Positions 57,108 through 64,000 of a stretch of DNA of 64,000 nt are shown here, in pieces (position 1 is the stretch's first letter; the number at the start of each line of letters is the position of its first letter). The notes below the pieces were generated by a model. It was not told where the DNA came from, made no database searches, and saw nothing but the letters and a program-made list of their open reading frames with translations. The translations under genes and the position numbers were made by a program. Origin of the DNA: Powellomyces hirtus (Eukaryota; Chytridiomycota; Chytridiomycetes; Spizellomycetales; Powellomycetaceae); contig JAHLKG010000004.1 in NCBI GenBank assembly GCA_025526995.1, positions 1,240,001 through 1,304,000 of the forward strand, written 5' to 3'.

Positions 57108-60100
57108 ATGTCTGGCCAAGTGGTTCTGGAAGAAGAGTATGTTGGATAAGACCCCAAAAGAATTGTAAAAAGGGCCGTCAAGTGTGGAAAGCTAATAGTC
57201 TTAGTCTGGATGTAGATTTGATGAGAATTATGAGCCGACCAATGAAGGTAGGAGCTGGAAGAGAGCATGGAATAATTCCCGAAGGCTAAGTCTTCTGTTC
57301 CAGAAATCGTCGATTATGCGAAATTTCTGGGGATCGACCCAGATACCGAACCACATCTTCTGTGGATAGCCCGGCAGTCCCTCAAAGCGCCCTTACCACC
57401 CAACTGGAAGCCCTGGTGCGTTGAGGGTATCCAGGAAACCCACCACCATCCCCATCTCAGCCCTGCCACTGCGTCTCATCCGTTTTTCTTTCTTTTCGTT
57501 CAGTCAGACAGATGACGGCAACATCTACTATTTCAACTTCACGACGGGGGAAAGTATCTGGGATCATCCCTGTGACGAACATTATAGGAAACTGTATGCG
57601 GAGGAGAAGGCAAAGCCGCGGAATGAGCAGGTTGGTTATTGTTGTCATCGTTGGCACAGGGTGTTGGTGGGAAATGCTGATTCGTGCGCCAGGAGGTGGA
57701 GAAGATGGCCGGTCTGGGGTCCTTGAGTGCGCGGCCAAAGTTGGAAAAGGTAGGTGTGTTATTTTGCGAAAGCGTTGTGTGTATTTTGGACGGATTGATC
57801 AACATTTTTTCTCGATCGTTGCAGACGACCGAACTGCCCGGTCTCAAAGCCCCGCTCAAACTCGGTGCCCTCCCCGCCATCTCCTCCCTGCCCGGCACCT
57901 CCAAACCAGGACCCGCCAAACTCGGCTCCCTTGCCGGCGCCGGAAAACAACAACCACCTATCCCAACTCTCGACGATTCTGAAGACGACGACCTGTCCGA
58001 AGATAAGAAAGACAATGACGATTGGGACGCACTCTCTGACGATGACGATGACGATAAGATTATTGATAGTGTTCTCCGCGGAAAAGATCTGACAAAGACG
58101 TTGAAAGAGATGGCGCCCCATCAGAATACGCGACCGAAAGTGAATGACGATGATGATTTTGACCTGAGTTTGAGTAGTGAGATTGGCAATAACAGCCACC
58201 CAGCTGCTGCGACAAATGCGCGTAAACACCAAGAGGAGGATAAGCAGCTTCAGAATCGGGTGGAGAATGAAGAGAAGCGGATATACGAAAACGCGGTGCG
58301 GCAAGCTAAAGAAAAAACCGACGCGGACATTAAAGCGTTTGAGAAACAGGAACGGGAACGGTTCGAGCGGGAAAAAGAAAATATCCGCGCTGACCATGAG
58401 AAACGCCTCCAAGACCAGAAACGCAAGAACGAGGAGGAAATCAAATGCGGGGTTGACGAGCATATGAGAACCGCCCTGAGCGAAATCAAACGCAAATCTG
58501 CTGATAAAATCGCGGCTGCCCAACGGGAAGAAGATGCTGCCCTTGCCCGCGAAATCCAGAAGCTCCAAGACGAGCATGCCCAGAAACTGCGCACATTGGA
58601 AGACGATCACCGCCGGCAGTACCATGACCGTGAAAAGGCTAGCAAGGACGACCAGGAGCGACAACTCCGCGCGTTGAAGACCAGGAACGAAGACGAGCTC
58701 GCCGTTGCCCTTCAACGCGAAACCACCCGGCACGACGAAAAGATGCGAGAAATGCACGATTCATTCACTGCTAAACTCGAAGCCGCTGACCGCGATCACC
58801 GTAACCAGCTCGAAGACGCCAAACGTGCTTTCAAGCAACAACTCGATCATACCATTGATGACTCGGCTGCTGTTGCCCGCGCCGAGGAAGACCATGCGGA
58901 TCGGATGGAGAAATTCAAACGACGGCTGGCGGAAAGCGAGCATGAACAACGGCAGAACCTTGAACTTGAGTCCGGCACCCGCTTGAGACGGCTAAGAGAA
59001 GAATTTGAAGCTAAAGAACGCGCGCTGCGGAAGGAACATGAGGACCATATGCGCAAAATCCAGGAAGACGCGGAGAAACGCATTAAGGATCTGAAGGACC
59101 GCGTCCGGCAGCGAGAAGATGGGTTGCACGGTAACAAGGATCTTCGCGACCAAGAAGCGGCGGCGTTACAATCCGAAAACGACCGCCGTGTCGCTAAACA
59201 GGAAGCGCGCAAACGGGACATTGATCACGCCGAATCGGAAAACGACCGCCGCCAGGCAAAACAGGAAGCCATCAAACGAGATCTTGATCGCATGGACGAA
59301 GAACTGTTTGCGCGAGAAGCCAAACTCCGCGCACGACGGAAACAGATCAACAATCATCTCCATCATCGATCGAAAGCAGACGATCATCATCATCATCATC
59401 AAAACGCCTCTTCCCCATCCCCGTCAAAACGGAGCAGATCACACAAACGCCGGTCTTCCTCTCGCAACAGTGGGGGAAAGAAAGTTCACCTGCACAATGA
59501 TGAGATGTCTGAAGACGATCTTGGCTCCAACAATGACGGTTTGAACGATGTAGATACTCAAGACGCGGGTGACGTGCCGAGAAATATGCTGCGTGATCTG
59601 GCGGCGGACGTGTTGAGCGCTGCCGGACAAGATACGGGGCTCACTGAAGGTATTCGTCGTGATTTGATGCAGATTCAATGATTGCTTGCGTTTTATTGAT
59701 CAAGCGGTTTCTTAGATCATGTGGATGTGGATGACGCAGAGGCCGAAGAATCCCTTCGATTCCTAAATACCAACGCCGATTCTGACGATTCCGAGCCAAT
59801 ATTTCGCTTGTCAACCGACAAGCGGTCCGAACATAGATCCTTACACAACCGCTCAGCAAGCCCAAGCACGGAGCTCGCTAGGCGCCTCGGCGCGGAAGAA
59901 AACCAGATACGACAAGCCAAGCAGTTCTTGCGCCGGCAGCAGAAGAACATTGGCGTGCGACAACGGGAACTGGGAGTAGCGCAGGAGAGATGGAAGAAGG
60001 AAATTGAGGAAATTTCTATGGTATTGTACATCAAGCTAAACGAAAACATCCATCTTGGAGGAGTTTGTTTCTAAGGGATTGTTTTTGTTAATTGCAGCAT

Positions 60101-60662
60101 TTGCAACGGGGTGGGATTCCCTTGAACTCCGATCGGCCAGAATCTCCCTTCTCGCATTTAAAAAGCGGCAATACAATGGTAAGCCCTCTCCTACGCGTAC
60201 ATTATCCAACGTCTCTAATGCCTCATACGTATTGATTGTTCCTAGTTGCGGCGGACAGATTCCTTGGATGAGATCGAAGGCGAGCTCGGCAAACTCCTCA
60301 GTGCTCTAAAAACCTCGATATCTTCCACTCGCGGGGACACCGGTAGTAGTCGGCACAACCAAGCTTCGCGATCAACTGGTGCGAGCTCATACAGAGCACA
60401 ATCGCGGGCTCCTTCGCAAACCATGTCGCGCACACCCAGCAATCGACACGACTCGGAACCTGCAAGTGTTGCAGTGAGCCAGCACCGCAAGCGAGCGTGG
60501 GAGATTGGACACACGCGGACGGAGGCGCTATTGGCTGAACATAACGCGTGGTTGAAAGGTAAACAACAAAACGGGAGGTGGAGGCGCTCTTCGTACGTGA
60601 TTAATCAATACCATCTGGATGTAGGTTTTATGGCCCGGCACTCGGGAGTCCTGAGCCGTTGA
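57108..60662 (+). CDS. CEP164-like centriolar distal-appendage protein, 9 exons
   Basis: Exons 57108-57136, 57216-57247, 57304-57415, 57504-57630, 57693-57749, 57825-59649, 59716-60020, 60098-60178 and 60246-60662 give 994 residues. The N-terminus reads [20 protein letters not shown], then [31 protein letters not shown] and the WW domain [27 protein letters not shown]. This is nearly collinear with CEP164. About 500 residues of charged coiled coil follow. A second conserved segment, [20 protein letters not shown], matches the CEP164 C-terminal LSAEG...AKEFL region. CEP164 anchors the mother centriole to the membrane and recruits TTBK2 at the start of ciliogenesis. Exons of 29 and 32 nt occur. 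A further optional intron near 60559-60624 would not change the frame. Confidence 0.9.
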
Positions 60663-61383
60663 CAAGTAGCAGTGCGGAGGTCATGTTCAGCAGGGATTTT
60701 GTATATAGAAGTGGATCCTTCCCTGAGGGAACGTGTACATTTTGGATTGAGGTGTGGTCTGACGCCTGATTCGTGGTTTTCTCAAACCAATCTCTGGACG
60801 GGGTCAATGGAGTACATAATAGAGCGCATTCTTTTCTCTGAAATCGCAATGGATTCAATTCGAGGATTGCTTGAGAAACTCGAATGCGATTAGAACATGA
60901 TCAAACTAACACCCCGCCTCTCCCCCCGCCGGACGTCTTGAGAAAACCTGCTGCGTGTACTGTCCACTCTCCGTTTTTCCACCAATACATATTCAAGCCA
61001 TTTGATGATTCATTCATCTTCACATATAGATGCATTTCTGAGCGGGCATCCGAACTCCAAAACCCTCATGTTACGTACCCCTCAGGCTCACCGTGACATG
61101 TTCAATACCTCATCGAGGTCAAAAAGCCTATTTTTGCAGGGACTCGTGAGCGGGTGGAGAAAGACTACTCATAACGCAACTTGAATTCCATCCCGCTGCC
61201 CAATCTCAACAAGCTATTCTGAGTCCACTTATACAACGCACATATCCCAAAACCCATTGACGAACCCCTCACCACGTTCCATTCTATAAAAACATCTTCT
61301 AGTATCTCAATCACATCCCACACATACGGGATTTTACACCAACAGCCTCACATCTCCACATCCCCTACGCAACACAATATCAC
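60663..61383. other. Intergenic, CEP164-like to small SANT gene
   Basis: About 720 bp with no supported frame. It should contain the 3' UTR and the promoter and leader of the following plus-strand gene. Confidence 0.4.
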
Positions 61384-61931
61384 ATGCCCCTCAGGCTCAC
61401 ACCCATCAAACACGAAACAGAGCCCTTGCACGAGCACTCGCTCGAATCATTGGGCGATCCCGCCTCGATCATCAAGGCGAGCGGTGAGGGGACTCGACCC
61501 CGAAAGCGCAAAGTACCTGCTCCCGGATTGGATGACGCTGAGGTGTGTGATAATAATACTAATGATACTAAGCAGGAGGAAGGCCACGAGAAAGAGAAAC
61601 GGCCGAGGAGGAAGAATGAGGGGGGGAGTCATGCGCCGGTGAGAAACTGAAAACAAAGGAAATCGAGAAACACCGGTATGACTGATAAGATTACTAGGAA
61701 TTCAAACCAACCTTGGAACAAGACGACTTCATAATCTCCCTGGTTCAACGGCACGGGACGACCTGGGGTAAAGTCGCTGACGAGTACAACAAGCGGTACG
61801 GGGTGAACATGCTGCACATGAAAAATCGATGGCACCACAAATTGAAGCAAATCGTTGCAAAAAACAACAACGCCGTCGACAACAACAGCAACAACACCAC
61901 CGTGACCACAAACAACGACGCATCCGGCTAG
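61384..61931 (+). CDS. Small SANT/Myb-like protein, 2 exons
   Basis: Exons 61384-61638 and 61698-61931 join at phase 0 to 162 residues (intron 59 nt, GTGAGA...ACTAG). The first half is charged and disordered, with basic clusters RPRKRKV and EKEKRPRRK that could act as nuclear localisation signals. The second half has one Myb/SANT-like domain: LEQDDFIISLVQRHGTTWGK, VADEYNKRYG, then MKNRWHHKLKQI. An Asn/Thr-rich tail ends the protein. A single such repeat suggests a DNA- or chromatin-binding protein. No specific orthologue was recognised. Confidence 0.75.
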
Positions 61932-62963
61932 GCCAGAACGCACCACCAACACGCACATCAATGTAAACCCCACCCAGAACATTGCAGTACAGAACTTGAA
62001 CATTTCTGGAAGGGTTGGAGTCTCGAATATGAATGAGTGAGGTATTGGAGCATTGGCATTAGCACTATTACTCTCCGTATCCCTATCAATGTCATTTGTT
62101 TTTGGCGATTTGTGGCAGGTGTACTATAGTGTAGTTGAATGGTTGCATTTTCCGGGCCGATAATAAATTTACCAAACTATGGAGATGGTATGCGGTATGG
62201 AAAAAGAAAAAATGACAGCGAGAACAGTGTAGGGCATTCTGTCCTCATTTGCGCAACAAAACCGCTGAGCATAGTACTCGTGGTAAATATAAAACACATG
62301 ATGTCGCCACTATCTCAAATCTTGCTGCATCGCCGCCGGGGGAGCGAGGGGGGTTTGTAGAACAACACAATACCCAGCCCCCGGGCCATCCCGGACTCGC
62401 CCCCATCGCATGTCCCGTCAACCCATGACTCCGAGCTGACGCCGCAGCGGCAATACCTCTTCACCACCTATTCATGGTGGAAGTGCATTTGATATAAGGT
62501 GACCTCAGAGCTCCATTTTCCGATGTTGGTGATGTAGTAATATGTGTAGCTCGTTTCCTCCACCCCCTGCGAGTCACTCGAAACGAGGTCGGAGGCTTGC
62601 CGCTGTGTTAGTGTTAGTCACTTTGCGGTGGTAATATTTGTATCCGTGACGATGCAACTTCCTGTCACGAGTATCTCCGTGATCGTCGACTCATGATTGT
62701 TGATATTTGCGGTTGATGAGTTTGAGGGGCCAGGAGGACTGATGTTGTGGTTGTTATTGTTGTTGCGTGGTGTCGGGACGGTCATCGATGTATGGACTAG
62801 TTAAGTTGGCATCGTGCGTTGGAGGACGGGGGGTTATGGTGGCGGCGGGGGTATGGGCTGTATTAATTCTGGCACCACCTTTTGATTTTCATGCAAAAAA
62901 TAAAGTATATAAAACGAAAGAAGCCAACGCCGAAGAAGCATGTGGCCGGCGACTATAGTAGAA
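61932..62963. other. Intergenic, convergent 3' ends
   Basis: About 1 kb between the small SANT gene and the NSRP1-like gene, which converge. GTTGTT-rich sequence lies around 62740-62770. No gene was recognised. Confidence 0.4.
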
Positions 62964-64000
62964 TCAATCGCTGTCCTCCTCTTCTTGCTGAGGTTGCGCT
63001 TTCTTTCGTGCAAGATATCGTGCTCGCGCATCAGACACGGTGTCATCCGTGGTCTGTCTGGCCATTTTCTTGAGCAACTCGTCACGTTCGATTTCCTTCC
63101 GCTTTCTGTCTTCAGCCTCTTTCTCCTCGTGCTGTCTCATGACCAACTCCCTTGCACGCATCTGCTGTTCCTTCGCCGCTTTACGCTCTGCTGCTCGTGC
63201 GCGTTCTTCCGCTGCCTTCTTTTCGGCATATTCTCGCGCTTCGCGGTCTCGCTGTTCCCGCTCCAGTGTTTGCCGCTTTATGGTGCGTGATGTCAGATTT
63301 AATCCGCCGGACAAAAGCTGACGCTTGTCGACAACTTCTTCAGAGTCGTTGACTTGGACGAGACCTTTCTTTATGGCTTGCTTTTTGAGGCTATCTGATT
63401 CGACGTCATTCTCAGATTCGCCCCTTTGTTGTGGAGCCGCGTCCTCAGTCTTGGGTTTCAATACTACCGGCTCAGATTGGTTCAATATGTCGCGGTAGAA
63501 TGTGGTGAGGTCGCCTCCTTTGGTGACATCCTTCTCCATCGCCTCCCTTCGCTTCTCCTCCTCTTCCACTTTCTTGAGGTCGGCCATCTGCTGTTTGTAA
63601 GCACCTGTCACAAACTTTTCCTTATCCCCGAACTGCTCGCCTTCCTCCTCTCGCTCCCGCTGAACTTTTCGGAGTTCAGCCCGCTCCATATCTATCTTGC
63701 GCTGAGCTGACGATTTGATCAGGGCGTCCATATAACGGGGCTAGAATACAGAAGACATTGGTTAGCATGGGCACAGATATCGAACATCGAGCTCCAGATC
63801 ACGCACCTTTTTTACGATTCCGCCGTCTGGGTTGTCCCTGTTCTTCTTCTTGTCAAGTTCGGCCCTTTTGATGTCATCGTAAACCGCATCATAATCAAAA
63901 ACGTTGGGGTCTTCTTCGAGAGCCTTCTTGTGCTCCTCCTCCGCCAGCTTTGAGCGCTGGGCCTGCACAGCCCGCAGCTCCAAATTCACCCGCTTTTGCT
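62964..64000 (-). CDS. NSRP1 (CCDC55)-like nuclear-speckle splicing regulator, C-terminal part
   Basis: The exon from beyond 64000 to 63807 joins 63740-62964 at phase 0 (intron 66 nt, ending TTCTAG). The visible 323 residues lack the N-terminus, which lies outside the window. They match NSRP1: ALEEDPNVFDYDAVYDDIKR, then VKKPRYMDALIKSSAQRKID, the EREEEGEQFGDKEKFVTGAYK block, and TKGGDLTTFYRDILNQ. The rest is a long charged helix rich in Arg, Glu and Lys. NSRP1 binds SR proteins in nuclear speckles and shifts alternative splice-site choice. That is plausible in this intron-rich genome but not shown here. Confidence 0.88.

Noticed and set aside
1..64000. tRNA, rRNA, CRISPR array, or IS607 serine recombinase partner for the Fanzor
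   Set aside because: I looked for B-box-like sequence, spaced direct repeats and a resolvase-type frame. None was found by eye. A tRNAscan and profile search would be decisive.

Overview
This window is nuclear DNA of a zoosporic (flagellated) fungus, most likely a chytrid in the broad sense. The genes carry many short spliceosomal introns (about 35-130 nt, GT...AG, often with a CTAAC/CTGAC-like branch site). Fungal-type proteins (a WSC-domain wall sensor, a fungal TRP-like channel, a PSK-type kinase) sit beside two genes for flagella and basal bodies (CFAP58 and a CEP164-like WW protein), which most terrestrial fungi have lost. I place about twenty genes. Exon models were built by hand from splice consensus, reading frame and family conservation. 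For nearly all of them the summed exon lengths divide by three.

Left part (1-26 kb), mostly minus strand: the N-terminal 378 residues of PRMT5, cut by the window edge; an LRRC57-like leucine-rich protein with a 24-nt microexon; a Fanzor (eukaryotic TnpB-like RNA-guided nuclease) on the plus strand at 2.6-5.55 kb, followed by structured repeats; a small membrane protein; a 13-exon half-size ABCA transporter; a single-pass membrane protein with a C-terminal SH3 domain; a two-RRM protein of RBMS/MSSP type; CFAP58; neurochondrin.

Middle part (26-44 kb): a protein made of six SANT/Myb-like repeats, a TRP-like channel with an ML-like lumenal domain, a PAS-kinase-type (PSK) protein kinase convergent with glycogenin, and a vasculin (GPBP1)-like protein. 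The kinase and glycogenin may belong to one process, because PAS kinase controls glycogen synthesis in yeast.

Right part (44-64 kb): a TBC-domain protein that appears to lack both catalytic fingers, a 2088-residue WSC-type membrane protein with three LPPPP motifs in its acidic tail, the CEP164-like protein, a small SANT/Myb protein, and the C-terminal part of an NSRP1-like nuclear-speckle splicing protein cut by the right edge.

The most unusual locus is the Fanzor. It has the RuvC-I Asp, the relocated (alternative) Glu of Fanzor proteins and the zinc finger. Its RuvC-III Asp is replaced by Gly, and one exon junction does not keep frame, so it looks like a recently inactivated, intron-bearing copy. 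Just downstream are two diverged copies of an 80-98 bp structured sequence on either side of a 217-bp foldback palindrome. I saw no recombinase partner, tRNA, rRNA or CRISPR array.
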